Assembly (NCBI GenBank): GCA_015680905.1
Contig: CM027379.1
Location: forward strand, 90,233,501-90,297,500
Reading direction: 5' to 3'
DNA from: Coptis chinensis
Lineage: Eukaryota; Streptophyta; Magnoliopsida; Ranunculales; Ranunculaceae
DNA length: 64,000 nucleotides
Both the position numbers and the translations under genes were made by a program. The notes beneath the pieces are model-generated. The model saw only the letters and a list, made by a program, of their open reading frames with translations, was not told the origin of the DNA and ran no database searches. This document shows, in pieces, positions 42,880-54,048 of this stretch. Numbering within the stretch: the first letter of the stretch is position 1; each line of letters begins with the position of its first letter.

Positions 42880-44480
42880 TCCGTCTTTGAGGTAATACTT
42901 ATATGGATCCATCCAATTTGGAGTGGTGGATGGAATAACACAAATTATTATAACTATGAGTGCCTGGATGCTGGATTTCTCTTGGAACTCTATAGGGATG
43001 GAATGAGACTTCATTTGTTACCCAACATCGAGACAACATACGCCAAAGCATCTGCGTGCCAATTTTCGGATCGAGGCAGCTGATAAAATTGAATGTTCTC
43101 AAACTTGCCCTGAAGCCCCTCACCAGTTCCAGGTATTTGGCCATCCGTTCGTCCCTAGCCTCATATCCTCCATCAACTTGGAACACAACCAGCTGTGGGT
43201 CACTAAAAACTGTGAGGTGTGTTAGGCCCAAGTCGAGAGCCATTGTGAGGCCAGCAAGTTTCACCTCAGACTTTGCCTTATTGTTAGAGGCGTTCCAACC
43301 TAATCGGATGGATTTCTCCAGTCGCATGTTGTCAAAAGTAACTAACAAGGCTCCCACTCCGGCGCCTCTGTCATTTGAAGATCCATCCACAAACAGTCGC
43401 CATCTGAAGGTCGACTCCTATGGGTCTAGACGGGTATTTGGAAACTCAAGAAATAGACAGGTTTTTCAACCTTCTTTTCATCCACACGTATCAATACAGA
43501 ACTGATTCCATAGTCAGATGAATAGAGATAAAGACCCAAGACTTCTCCTTTAACTGGTTTGGAAAGGATTGGTGGGCCAGGTATGTTTTGAGCTGATCGA
43601 ATGCTTTTTGGCATTCTTATATCCATGAAAATGAGGTATTCTTTTGCGAATCTGAAAACGAGGGTTTGCACTTTATCTGAACTCTTGGAGATGAACCTGT
43701 TCAGAGCTATTAGTCGGCCTTTAACTTTTTGAACCTCTTTCATATTTTTAGGTGAAGACATTTCTATGAGCGCCCGGATCTGATCTGGGTTTGCCTCGAT
43801 TCCTTGCTTAGTAACCAGATACCCTAAAAACTTCCCTGATGAGATAGCGAAACCACATTTCACAGGGTTGAGTTTCATGCGATACTCTAAGAGAACGTCA
43901 AATGCACGTTTCAAGTGGGAGAGATGATCTTCCTGTTTCAGGCTCTTGATCAAGAGATCATCTACATACACCTCCACAATGTCACCTATCAATCTTTCAA
44001 ACATTTTGTTCACCAAACGCTGGTACGTGGCCCCCGTATTTTTCAGTCCGAACGGTATGACCTGATAGTAGTACAGGCCATCCTCGATTGTGAAACTTGC
44101 ATACTTGTGGTCTTCCTCATGTAATGGGACCTGGTTGTAGCCAGATGACCCATCTGTGAAAGATAACAGTTTATGTCCAGCCGTCGCATCTACTAATTTG
44201 TTAATCCGCGGTAGAGGGTAACTGTCTTTTAGACATGCGTGGTTTAGATCCGTGAAGTCGATACATATTCTCCATGACCCATTCTTCTTACGTATTGGGA
44301 CAATGTTAGAAATTCAGGTGGGGAAATTGATTTCCCTGACAAAATTAGTTGCCTTTAGTTTTTCAATTTCGGCTTTTACCGCTTTGGATCTGTCAGCACC
44401 TATCTATCTAGGTTTCTACTTAACCATTACTGCATCACTGCAGACATTGAGCTGGTGGCATGCCACATGGGGGTAAATTC
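42880..44480 (-). pseudogene. Reverse transcriptase and RNase H of element E
   Basis: Reverse transcriptase runs from about 44480 to 43700: a C-I-D-F-T-D-L-N start, SFTDGSSGYNQ (first catalytic Asp), FGLKNTGATYQRL and VYVDDL (catalytic pair), then the usual GKFLGYLVTKQGIEANP thumb segment. The connection region (43700-43430) is followed by a second RNase H-like domain beginning MDGSSNDRGAGVGALLV (43390) with LGWNASNNKAKSEVKLAGL. That domain is typical of the Tat lineage of plant Ty3/gypsy elements. Stops and a frameshift near 43400 separate the parts. Confidence 0.82.
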
Positions 44481-44865
44481 TTGGCATTTCTTTGAATGAC
44501 CAAGCAAACACATCTTTGTGTTCTCGAAGGAAATATATTAGAGCGGCGACTCTTGAAACTCAACAAGGTACCGATGAAAGTGGTTTTTGGCGAGCTGCCT
44601 CCCATAATTTCCACTTCCTATAATGGCTCCAGTGAGGGGGGATCCTCCTTCTCTCTTGGGACCAGGTCTGGGAGAAGTGGATCAAACTATAATTTCTATT
44701 TGGCAGGACCTTCATTGGTTCAAAAGGGAGTGGGGACTGCTTCGTCGCCAGAACGTAGCATGCTTTGGCAGTCACTTGATCTCCTTTGATTGTCTCAATT
44801 GTCCCGTTATATGGGAACTTCGGACATTGGTGATAGGTGCTGGGAACAGCTCGGAGTCTGTGCAA

Positions 44866-45288
44866 CTAAGTTCTGCCCAAGATCATGTGATAGGGTGTAT
44901 TAGCTTTTACCACAACAAAATTTATAATGAGTGTTATCGGACCAGTAGCTACAGGTAGTTGGATCTCCCCAACTGTTAGGGCTTTGTCCCCTCTGAATCC
45001 ATATAGGTTAGAGTTGGTGGCAACCATTTCAGAATTAAGAATCTGCAGCTTTTTGAAGGCACCGTAGTATAACACATCCACTGAGGTACCTAGATAAACC
45101 AATATGCGATGCAAATTATAATCTCCAAAAGGAAGTGTTAGAACAAGTGCATCCTCATGTGGGCTCTGGATGCTACAACAATCGAATTCGATGAAAGAGG
45201 ATAAGCGGATCTTTGTGGGTAATGCATTAACTTGTGCACCTATAGTCAGTTCGCTGTTCATGATTCTCATTTTCTTGGCGATGCGCAT
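44866..45288 (-). pseudogene. Aspartic protease of element E
   Basis: A minus frame with the protease pattern (ILVYLGTSVDVLYYGAFKKL ... YHMILGRT). The active site normally reads D-x-G-S-S or D-T-G; here Asp is lost (YLGTS), so the protease is dead. The family is the retropepsin of Ty3/gypsy pol. Confidence 0.72.
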
Positions 45289-47108
45289 TTGATATCACAC
45301 ACCTTTTTTAGTGACCTACCCACTTTGTTTGCTTGCCTTTTCGGAAATCATATTTGTGCGGAGAGGCGCCATTGAAGCGATCCAATACACAGGGATCCTG
45401 AATTGACGTGCTGATCTCCTCAAGCTATACTGTGTTCGCCTGTTCATGTGCTACAAACTCCTTTAAATACCCCCTTTCAATCAGATCCTGTAGTTTATTT
45501 TTCAAGGTTCTCCAGGCTCTGGTGTTGTGACCGTTACTCTTATTGAACTTACAGTAGGTCCTTTGGTTTCTTGTACCTAGGGAGTCTAGCTTAAGCGGAG
45601 CTGGCCATTTGAGGTAACTCCGATTCTTGATCTAGTCCAGAACCTTATCTGGCATTTTGTTCAAAAAGGCAAAGTTTCTGTCCATCGAGGGAAGAGCTTC
45701 TTCAGCTCCTTCCACACATGGCTTCTTCTGTGGTTTTCCATCTACACTACTGGCTACATTCTGGTACTCGTCCCTTTGATAGGGATTCAGCCCTTCAGCG
45801 GCCATGTTGACGGTCTCTCTTCAGTTTTTGAGAGGAAGAGTTCCCTTCTTTAGGGGCAAGAGTCGTTTGATTAGCCTTTTTTGCTTCCCCGATGTTTGTT
45901 CAAGACATCCTCCTCCCACCCCGCATGAGTCTCAACCCTGTCAAGAAGTTCCTCTAAATCACGGGGTGGTTTCTTGGAGAGGGATACGAATAAGACGTTA
46001 TTTTCATCCAACCCTTATTTGAAAGCTATTATGGCATTCTCGTTCGTATGAAACTCTATCACGGATTGAAATTTCCATGAATCGTTGCATGTAGGACTTC
46101 AATGTTTCTCCGTTTTTTTCTTAATGTTGAACAATGCGTCGATCCGCTTTGGTTGGTGCTTGTTGCATGAGTATATCGAAGGTCCTAAACATTTCTTCTA
46201 AGGACCTAATCGCCACTCATGCAACTCCGTGGTACCACCGGATTGTAGATCCAGACAGGGAAGCTTTCAACTCTTGGCACATGACGTGGTCGTACCTTTC
46301 ATATTGTCCCATAGTTGCTCGATATCTGAATACGTGATCTACCGGATCTGACTTGCCATTGAAGACACTAAACTTGCGGTAACCCGAATCAAAGGCTTTC
46401 TCATTATTCGAGATGCGAGAGGAGATTTGCTTGGCCCAATTATGGCAGATTGAACAAGGGAGTCTTGCATTTTTCTCCCCTTGCCTGTCATCCGATGCAT
46501 CTGACGGATCATGTTATTCTTCTCAGACTCCCATGTAGTGTCTTTGGTATAATGCTTCTTAATCTAAGCTCTTTTTCGGTGTCAAGGGTTGACATCACGA
46601 TCCTAGTCAGTTGACACTGGTTCAGATGTTGTATCCAAGTCCTCATCTAGGTTAATGTATTCTGACTCAGATGTCTCGCGTCGAACTAGACCCTCACACC
46701 TTGGGTTCCTTGCACGACCACCTTCTGGAAGGTCGGCATCATCAAGATCAATGAGTGGCAACTTCCCTGTGTCAGATTAATATAAATGCCTCAACAGTTG
46801 TACTTCTCGTTCAAGATTGGTTCTTTGCTATTCCAGAGCCTGTACTGCCTGGCTGGCCTAAACAGACTCTGGGTTGGTGAGGACAACATTCTCACCGTCT
46901 TGACGCTCCTCTTGAGCATTATTCTTGGGACCTACACTAGGAGCAGCTGGTCCGTTGGTGCTGGTTATAGGTCTTTGGAGGGGGTTGTTCGCATCATGGT
47001 GACCGACATTCTCCCCCCCCCCCCTCTTTCAGGTATCTCATGCTCTTCTTCTCTCACAGCGACACTGTGCGTGGTTGCACCACCCTTTGTTTTCTTTGCT
47101 CCTGCCAT
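45289..47108 (-). pseudogene. gag of element E
   Basis: The minus ATG at 47108 opens MAGAKKTKGGATTHSVAVRE. A run of G on the sense strand and several stops follow. Near 45560-45470 the zinc-knuckle end typical of Tat gag reads YCKFNKSNGHNTRAW...LIERGYLKEFV. Middle parts are decayed. Gag would form the particle. Confidence 0.65.
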
Positions 47109-47192
47109 CACAATAATAAGAGTTTTTAAACGAAATCAGTCATTTGGAACGAATGTTTACCTGCTTTCGTCCCCACAGGCAATGCCACAAGA
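47109..47192 (-). other. Leader and possible primer site of element E
   Basis: On the minus strand, directly after the LTR end (CCCCTACA), the sequence runs TCTTGTGGCATTGCCTGTGG. TGGCATTGCC is a candidate primer site a few bases from the LTR, but I cannot assign the tRNA. Confidence 0.4.
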
Positions 47193-47874
47193 TGTAGGGG
47201 TTTTAAAGTATCCCCCGATCTTCCTCTGTGCCTTTTGATCTAGAAGCTTTTACTGAGTAGAGAAGTGATGAGATGATTATGAGTTCAGGGTTGAACCACT
47301 TAGCGGCTGCCTACGTATCTTCTTATTTATTTAGGAGAATCAAACCCTATTTTGTATAGTTTCTAGGAGCGAATCCCTATGGTTTATATAGGAAAAGCTT
47401 TGAGAGTGATAGGGTTAGGGCTGTCCTCACCGCTTGTGAGTTCCCTTCCATCTTTGGAATTTACCTTCCTATTAGGAATTCTCTCCTTATGGAAGTCTGA
47501 ATCTAGACCATATCTTATGAGAGGTAGGTTTCCTTGCTGATCATAATGTCCCATCGTATATGGGAAAATTATATCTAAAAGGTAACTCTTAAAGATATGC
47601 CATCATGATTCCTTCCTTATCATCAAAGATTGCCCTCTTCAGTTTCCTTCTATTCAGGAACTGTCCATATCAGTTCCTAATGACTTGGAGACTATTATGT
47701 TTAGAGGCGGTCAATCACATGCCTGGCACATGTCCACTAAACACTCGTGCTAAGCACGAGATCACTTATTCACAGAACTGATCCGGTGATCTTTGTCTCA
47801 TTTTGGACATCTATAGTCTTAGGTTATTTCCCATACACGTGTCATCTATCCAATGATGGGAAATCCCCCTTACA
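47193..47874 (-). repeat. 5' LTR of element E
   Basis: 682 bp with inverted termini (TGTAGGGGGATTT at 47193 and AAATCCCCCTTACA ending at 47874). Many substitutions against the other LTR suggest an older insertion than A or B. Confidence 0.8.
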
Positions 47875-48189
47875 ACAGCCATACACTCATTTAAGCTCAT
47901 TGAAGTCTAGCAATTAGGAGGACCCGACCTGGTGTAGAGGAAAGGGAAGAGTCTCAGAGACCACTGCAAAAAAAAGAGGGGAAGGCGAGGCAATGGGGGA
48001 GCTCCATTCTCATATTCTCTCCATCTCCAATTCAATTACTCAATTCCAATATGAACTATGTCTGACTTGATTCCATTTCACCAGAAAACTGGATACGAAA
48101 GTAGTTCGATCATTCGAACTCAGTCATAACATCATCTTCCCCAATCACCCAGGCTCGTAAAGTCGTGACGACTAAAATGCACATTTACT
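47875..48189 (+). repeat. 5' LTR of F, second fragment
   Basis: It matches the second half of the 3' LTR (51748-52061) from ACAGCCAT(A/G)CAC(T/A)CATTT to GCACATTTAC. Together with 26979-27112 it forms one LTR interrupted by E. Confidence 0.78.
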
Positions 48190-49162
48190 TTGGGGCCGTC
48201 TGTGGATTGAATTACTTGGAAATTTAGCTTCTCCAATTTCAGTTTCTTCGATCAAAATTTCTGCAGAGTTCAATTTCCAAGCTTATGAAGCGAGGTAATC
48301 GAAGCGAAATACTACCAAATTTCACACAACTTGAGCATCAATCATAGTGGAAATCGATTAGGAATAATCTCTCAAATCGTTGAAAGGTAGCCTCAAAAGT
48401 TAAAACAGCAGCGAACTTGCAGTTTTCAAATCAGATAAGAACAATAACCTTAATCTTTAGTCATTGGTTCTTTGTCAGGTCAACCTTCGTCTGTGTGTCA
48501 TCTCCTTTGCTGGTTTTACCACCACGGTTTATTTTAAAAGCAGATCTCCCGTGACCTGCGAACAAAGAAATTTTATTGCACTTTGTTTCTAACTTTTGTT
48601 GTTTAGTCTTCCTTTATGAGTTAGAACTATTCAATGGATGTTAATTCGAAGTTTAATTACATCTTGTGTCACACTAGAAGCAGTGTAAATTCGACATAGG
48701 ATTTGCACCACATATCATATTCGTATTTAAGTCGATATTATCGAACCAGGAGGTGAGTTTGTGCAGTTTTGAATGATTTTGCTTCAAAACAATTCGATCT
48801 GATTGAAATCGAGTAGTCGGTTAATTGAGATGTTTTCACTTTTGTTTTGAGATCGTCATTAGATAATTTGTTCACTAGAACATAATTAAAAACAGGCAAG
48901 CTAGTCTATGTGTTTGAAATTTGATTAGGTGCAATTCCTGTCACTCGACCTTTAAGCTTAGTTCTGGTCACATATTTCACACCACCCGACCTCATCCCTT
49001 GGACCATATGCCAGTAAAGATATAAACACTTGCATTTTTTAAGTGTGACAATGATATAGGATCGACCTGAGCTTCTATGCATGTGTTAAGCTTATGACAT
49101 TGTGAATCTTACAAATGATCGACTTATATTGACTTTTGATCTTATTCAGTAGATCATGTAAG
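48190..49162 (+). other. Element F internal region, 5' part, non-coding
   Basis: It starts with TTGGGGCCGTCTGTGGA next to the LTR end, resembling the common plant primer-site context (TGGCGCCGTCTGTGG as I recall). No gene or clear repeat in the rest. Confidence 0.5.
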
Positions 49163-49172
49163 GGCACTCAGA

Positions 49173-49999
49173 GAGTGATTTTTTGCTCCCAGCCAGTTTT
49201 GCTCCAAGAGCTCCAAGCGAAATTTGGGCCACACACGTTTACATTAAATTCCTACAAAACAGGAGTGAAAACTGTCACAAATTCTCCCTTACGCAATTGC
49301 CCTCTACTGAAATCAGAAACTCTTTCAAAGTCATGGACGTCAAAGTTTGGTGCGGGTTTTTGAGACTGTTTTCCTCGTTCCAATTTCCAAAAGATATAAA
49401 ACTCAAAGAACTGGGAAAAAAAGAGGAAAAGCCCGTTTTCTACTTGTGATTTCTTTCATCAGTATTTCTCTACTCTCTCACTTTAGGCAAATGATTTTCT
49501 AGTGTAACCCATTTCTTGAAAGTTTAATTGATTGTTAACGACACAGAAATAGTGCATAGTCAGTTGTCTGTTATTGTTTCTTAGAGTAAAGTTTTGTCGA
49601 TAAAAGTTGAGTATGTTCAGGAGCAACACTACTAAACTGAATTCATCACATTGACTTGGGGTAATATTAGATGCAAGGTTCATTTCAATTGTGAATTAGA
49701 GCTAGCATTGAAATGTTTTTGCATCAACTAGAAGAACAGTCAAAGCCCAGATGTTCGTGCACAATGGAGAGACACCAAAGCCAAATATAATAAACTGGGC
49801 ATAAGTGAAAATCTGAAACGTGTGTGAAAGGGTTCCTTTATTCTTTGATTTCTAGTGAGGATAATATAGTATTTAGCAAATTGGGAAGAAAATGTGCGAG
49901 CTGTCGCACCCTATTTTGATGGAATTTGGGGACACGTGTGTGGTCTAAATTTCGCTTGGAGCTCTTGGAGGAAAACTCGCTGGGAGCAAAAAATCACTC
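49173..49999. mobile_element. Non-autonomous MULE-like element inside F
   Basis: An 827-bp element with inverted ends of about 75-85 bp, both beginning GAGTGATTTTTTGCTCCCAG, and a perfect 10-bp duplication GGCACTCAGA (49163-49172 and 50000-50009). Long terminal inverted repeats and a 9-11 bp duplication are typical of Mutator-like elements. No transposase frame; the short open frames inside are not credible. Confidence 0.82.
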
Positions 50000-50009
50000 G
50001 GCACTCAGA

Positions 50010-51545
50010 CTATTGTTGGTTCACATTTAAGCTGATTGGTGGTTCAAGAACCCAAAAGGTTGCCTTGCTACAAATCAGTCCTTGTGCATGCCATTCTATT
50101 AAAGATACTCATAGCTTGCATTCCATCTAATGATGACAAATCTTGAACAAGACTGAAAAGTCATTTTATTTCAACCGTTTCATTGTTCATTAGTCTTCCT
50201 TTGACATGAACGTTAACGTTACACTATACTTTGTATTTATTTAGCTTAAATAAGTATAAATTCATTTCCATTAATTGCTAACAACCCCATGAGTGTTAGA
50301 CTATATTATGTATATCCAATTCTTGATATCCAGTACAAGTTGGAGAACATGTATAATAAAAAGAGAGCAACCATATCAGTGACATGAATGCCAAAATCAT
50401 CACAGAGTACCTCCTAAGTACCACCTTGCAAGTCATCCAAAGCTGAATATGAGTTCACTTAAATCTATATATCCTTTTTACACAAGAAGAAGCAAAAAAG
50501 TTTGTTTACATATCGACCTTCAAATGTGCAAATGTTCGATTAAACTATCGTCTTTTATGAACTAGCATCTTCGCTAGCTAGCGTTGATCATATCCTTATT
50601 TCTGACAAGGGCTACCACTCATCCTCTTTTGAGCTTGAAGTTTTCGGAATAGTTTACATGCCACACTTTTACCATATTAAGTTTCAATACAACTAATCTC
50701 ATTTTCTACAGTTCGCTCTTTGTCAGGTTGTTTTACAGCACGAACTAGGGGCTAGCTACACTCTGAACTGGGGGCTCGCAACAGCCATATATACAAGTAC
50801 AATCCGGCTACGATTTGAGCTCAATGCTCAATTTATCTCCAAATTACCATTTCTTTTGTTCTAACTCCTTTTGGATATTAGTTCGATCTAGCACAGGTCA
50901 ATCAAGCTCCAATGCAAACTGGGGGGCTAACCACAACCATCTCCGGAGTGGGGCTTATTATTTCCATCTAGACATGTTCAATTATGTTATTATGTTCCAT
51001 GCATCTCCAAAATTACTACTATTAGTTTGCTAACTCTTTAGTGCTAGCTCGCATTTTTTACAGGTCAATTAAGCTCCAAAATTGGGGCTAGCTACAATCA
51101 TGCCAATTCAAAGCTAACTATCAACCATTGTAACGCCCCCAAAAGGCTAGCTATCCACCAATCAACTCAATGCCCTGCTAATAAGGATCAAGTTCGATTC
51201 AACTATAGTCACGCCAATTCAAGGCTAGCTATCAACTGCATCTCCAATTCATAACGCTTACTCGAGTAACACGCTTACTCGAGCTCTAATGCTCATTCGA
51301 GCTCCAAGGCTATCTCGAGCTACAACTTTCTCACTAAGTTGAGGACCTACACTTCTAGGATCAACAACGTGCAGAACGCTCACTCGAGCTACAACTTTCT
51401 TACTAATTGAGGACCTACACTTCTATGATCAATTCAGTACTTGTCAAAGCAGCATCACTTGCATCTTCAGTCATTATCCCATGTGTTTCCCACGTGTGGA
51501 ATTAATCTCTCATTAGATTGTCCTAAAAAATAAGAACAACCTAAT
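50010..51545 (+). repeat. Element F internal region, 3' part, with imperfect tandem repeats
   Basis: No gene. From about 50740 to 51420 short motifs recur: GGGGCTAGCTACA or similar, CACTCGAGCTACAACTTTCT (about 51308 and 51380) followed each time by TTGAGGACCTACACTTCTA. The latter gives two copies at a period of about 72. These look like a decayed tandem array. Confidence 0.55.
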
Positions 51546-51557
51546 AAGAGGGGGTTG
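51546..51557 (+). other. Polypurine tract of element F
   Basis: AAGAGGGGGTTG immediately before the LTR start TGTGAGGGAC. This sets the plus orientation of F. Confidence 0.7.
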
Positions 51558-52061
51558 TGTGAGGGACTAATATACATAGCCAATGTATATTATACACGTG
51601 TCCAGCACAACTCACCAGGTCGATTATACCAAGACCTCAGCCAAGTCGCTCATATCAAGACCTCAACCAGGTCGCTTATACCAAGACCTCAGCCAGGTCT
51701 TGTAACGTTCAAAGATGGAAATGTAGTCGTTACAGCTATTCTGTAACAACAGCCATGCACACATTTAAGCTCATTGAAGTCTAGCAATTAAGAGGACCCG
51801 GCCTGGCGCAGAGGAAAGGGAAGAATCTCAAAGACCACTACAAAAGCAAGATGGGAAGGTGAGGCAAAGAGGGGAGCTACATGCTCACATTATCTCCATC
51901 TCCAATTCAATCACTTAATTCCAATATGAACTACGTCTGACTTGATTTCAGTTCACTGGAGAACTAGATATGTAGGCAGTTCGATCATTCGAACTCAGTC
52001 ATAACATCATCTTCCCTAATCACCCAGACTCGTAAGGTCGTGACTAAAACGCACCTTTACA
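51558..52061 (+). repeat. 3' LTR of element F
   Basis: 504 bp, TGTGAGGGAC...CACCTTTACA. It holds the tandem ATACCAAGACCTCAGCCAGG-like units (51626-51700) and the uninterrupted version of the site where element E entered the other LTR. Confidence 0.78.
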
Positions 52062-52775
52062 CATATCAAATGAAATATATGAATCAAGTCCAAGCAATGT
52101 TGAAACTTAATTCTATCCATAAATCACTTTGGTTAACATATTAGCTGGGTTCTCCTTAGTGTCTATCTTAGTTAGTAATATATCACCTTCCTCTAAAATT
52201 TCTCTGACAAAGTAAAAACGCACAACAATATGCTTCGGACGGGCATGATGAACCTGGTTCTCTGCCACATATATAGCACTCATGCTATCACAATGAATCT
52301 CATCTAGCTGATCATGCACAATACCCAATTCATCCAATAAACCCATTAACCAAATAACCTCTTCCATAGCCTCAGTCACTACCATATACTCTGCCTTTGT
52401 CGTAGACAATGCAACAATATACTGTAAAATATACCTCCAACTCAAACGGTACGTACTAGCTAAAGTAAAAACATACCCAGTAATAGACCAACACTTATCC
52501 AAATCACATGCATAGTTAGAGTCCACTTAACCTACACAAAACTGGCTAGTATCTTTCTCAAACATCAAACCAACATCTATATTACCAAGAATATATCGTA
52601 AAATCTATTTCACAGCTTGCTAGTGTTTCTTCCCAGGGTTATGCATATATCTACTAACAACTAGTGAAATGTCCAGCTTAGTACACACCATCACATACAT
52701 CGAAGTACCAACAACGCTAACATATAGAACATGAGTCATGTACTCACGCTCTAATTGGACAAAGAAAATTGAATG
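52062..52775 (-). pseudogene. Element H: Ty1/copia RT end and RNase H relic
   Basis: Minus strand. From about 52745: VVGTSMYVMVCTKLDIS, VSRYMHNPGKKH, ILRYILGNIDVGLMF, then RNase H with VDSNYACDLDKCWSITGYVF, ALSTTKAEYMVVTEAMEEVI, HCDSMSAIY and HARPKHIVVRFYFVREILEE, ending near ENPANMLTKVI. These are standard Ty1/copia motifs. Several stops interrupt the frame. Element F is inserted right after the RNase H end and an LTR-like segment lies upstream, so only this part survives. Confidence 0.88.
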
Positions 52776-53290
52776 TGGTGATGAAATCAACAAAACAAAT
52801 TAATCAAAATACTTATCAATACAAAACGAATAACCAATAGCAGACAAGATTTACGTAGTTTGGCATTAGCCTAATCCATAACGCAAGAGATGAGAATTTT
52901 ACTAATCAAGAAAAACAAATAGAGTACAATCACTCACAAACGAATCCCGAATAATTTATTAATTATCTATCACAAACAATGCTCACAAACTCACAAATTA
53001 AACTAGTGTTTACAAACTTGAGCATGCCTAAACTACACAGGAAGATCGGTATTTATAGAGGTCGAGGTGCATGGACGTGGGATGCAATTAGAATGCAAAT
53101 TGGTTTCGAAAAAACCAATAAGAAAACCCGAAACCGTGTTGCACAAGGATTGGTCTCCTAAAACTTAACCACCAAGAGGCGGTGCTACTGTTTCCCCCAA
53201 TTCAATTTGGAAGTGTCCAAATTCCAAGCGAAGCCCACGTGCATACCAACACATGCTTGTGATAAAAATCGGTGGTTGATCACAAGGGTA
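52776..53290 (-). repeat. LTR-like segment, probably copia
   Basis: On the minus strand this has promoter-like order: TGTTGGTATGCACGTGGGC near 53255, a TATA box (CTATAAATACC, about 53060-53050) and a CCAAACTACGTAAATCTTGT block, common near the ends of plant copia LTRs, near 52860. It ends against the copia relic at about 52775. I could not fix ends or a target duplication. Confidence 0.45.
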
Positions 53291-53320
53291 AAGATTAACA
53301 CCAATTAACTGTTTGTTTGT

Positions 53321-53735
53321 TTTTTAAAAAGGAGGGGCTCTAGTAACATATTTTATGTTGACACCTAAACAAACTCAAAATCGTTAAGATATTTATAAGT
53401 TGTGGATTAGGCTAGTTTTTTGTAGATATGATCTCATAATTATTCTAAACATTGTCACAAATAATCAAAAAAATTCAAATTTGCCAAATGTAGTTAACAA
53501 TTTACAAAATTTGACTAATTGTAGACCGTTCATTTTCACCATTTTTTATACTATATTTGGCAAGTCTTAAATTTTTTGATTTTTTTTATTATTTGTGACA
53601 ATGTTTAGAATAGTTATGAGATTATATCTACAAAAAATTAGTCTAATCCAAAACTTATAAATATCCTAACGATTTTGAGTTTGTTTACGTGTCAAGATAA
53701 AATATGTCTCTAGAACCCCTCCCTTTTAAAAAAAT
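53321..53735. mobile_element. Hairpin MITE with arms of about 180 bp
   Basis: The two halves are near-perfect inverted copies: the left half starts TTTTTAAAAAGGAGGGGCTC and the right half ends in its complement (CCCCTCCCTTTTAAAAAAA). Inner arm motifs such as TAAACATTGTCACAAATAAT appear in both. The loop is about 50 bp near 53510-53560. No target duplication found, so the superfamily is open. Confidence 0.75.
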
Positions 53736-53972
53736 GGTGTTTAATGATCTATAGAAGTCCATTGTGAGGCTTCATGATTTTGAAGTAGGTGGAAGCAATG
53801 TTTATTTGCATATTATACATTGAATTGGAATGGAGAATGTAAAGTCCTATCGACACCCATGTGGAGCTTATGTGAATGTGTAAATTCACACCCTCCATTA
53901 GATATGCCCTTAAGGGTATGTTTGGAAGTTTTCCTAAGGAATTAGAATTGAAAATATAATTTCAAGACTTAC
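53736..53972. other. Spacer with possible hAT-type MITE end
   Basis: Mostly unassigned DNA. AGGGTATGTTTGGAAG near 53915 could pair with GTTGCCAAACACACCCT at about 57933-57949. The two would be ends of a small element later filled with the solo LTR and the foldback element. No 8-bp duplication was found. Confidence 0.3.
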
Positions 53973-54017
53973 TATAACACCCCGTCTTTTATTTTATTTT
54001 TCCTAATAATAATAAAG

Positions 54018-54048
<31 letters not shown>

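Larger units (their letters stand above)
27113..47874 (-). mobile_element. Element E: Ty3/gypsy (Tat-type) element interrupted by B
   Basis: LTRs lie at 27113-27767 (3', 5'-truncated) and 47193-47874 (5'), with gag, protease, reverse transcriptase, RNase H and integrase on the minus strand between about 47108 and 29048. Element B (29120-41755) splits the integrase. Without B the element is about 8.1 kb, a normal size. The full LTR has matching ends (TGTAGGGGGATTT and AAATCCCCCTTACA). Flanks GCAGC (27108-27112) and ACAGC (47875-47879) are a duplication with one change; F's other LTR shows the empty site ACAGC. Confidence 0.8.
26979..52061 (+). mobile_element. Element F: non-coding LTR element, host of D and E
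   Basis: The 5' LTR is split into 26979-27112 and 47875-48189 by element E, and its first part is missing or displaced because element D sits in it. The internal region is 48190-51557. A polypurine tract (AAGAGGGGGTTG) precedes the 3' LTR 51558-52061. The internal 3.4 kb has no gag or pol, so F is a large non-autonomous element. It lies in an old copia relic at its right side. Confidence 0.72.

Noticed and set aside
43056-43505. 149-residue plus frame
   Set aside because: It is antisense to the RNase H domain of element E, which is clearly the real coding strand.
41756-47108. Endogenous pararetrovirus (Caulimoviridae) instead of a retrotransposon
   Set aside because: Integrase, LTRs and target duplications are present and no movement protein or coat domain is seen.
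49136-49449. Overlapping frames that could encode a small protein
   Set aside because: They lie within the MULE-like element's inverted end and interior and have no domain or conserved pattern.
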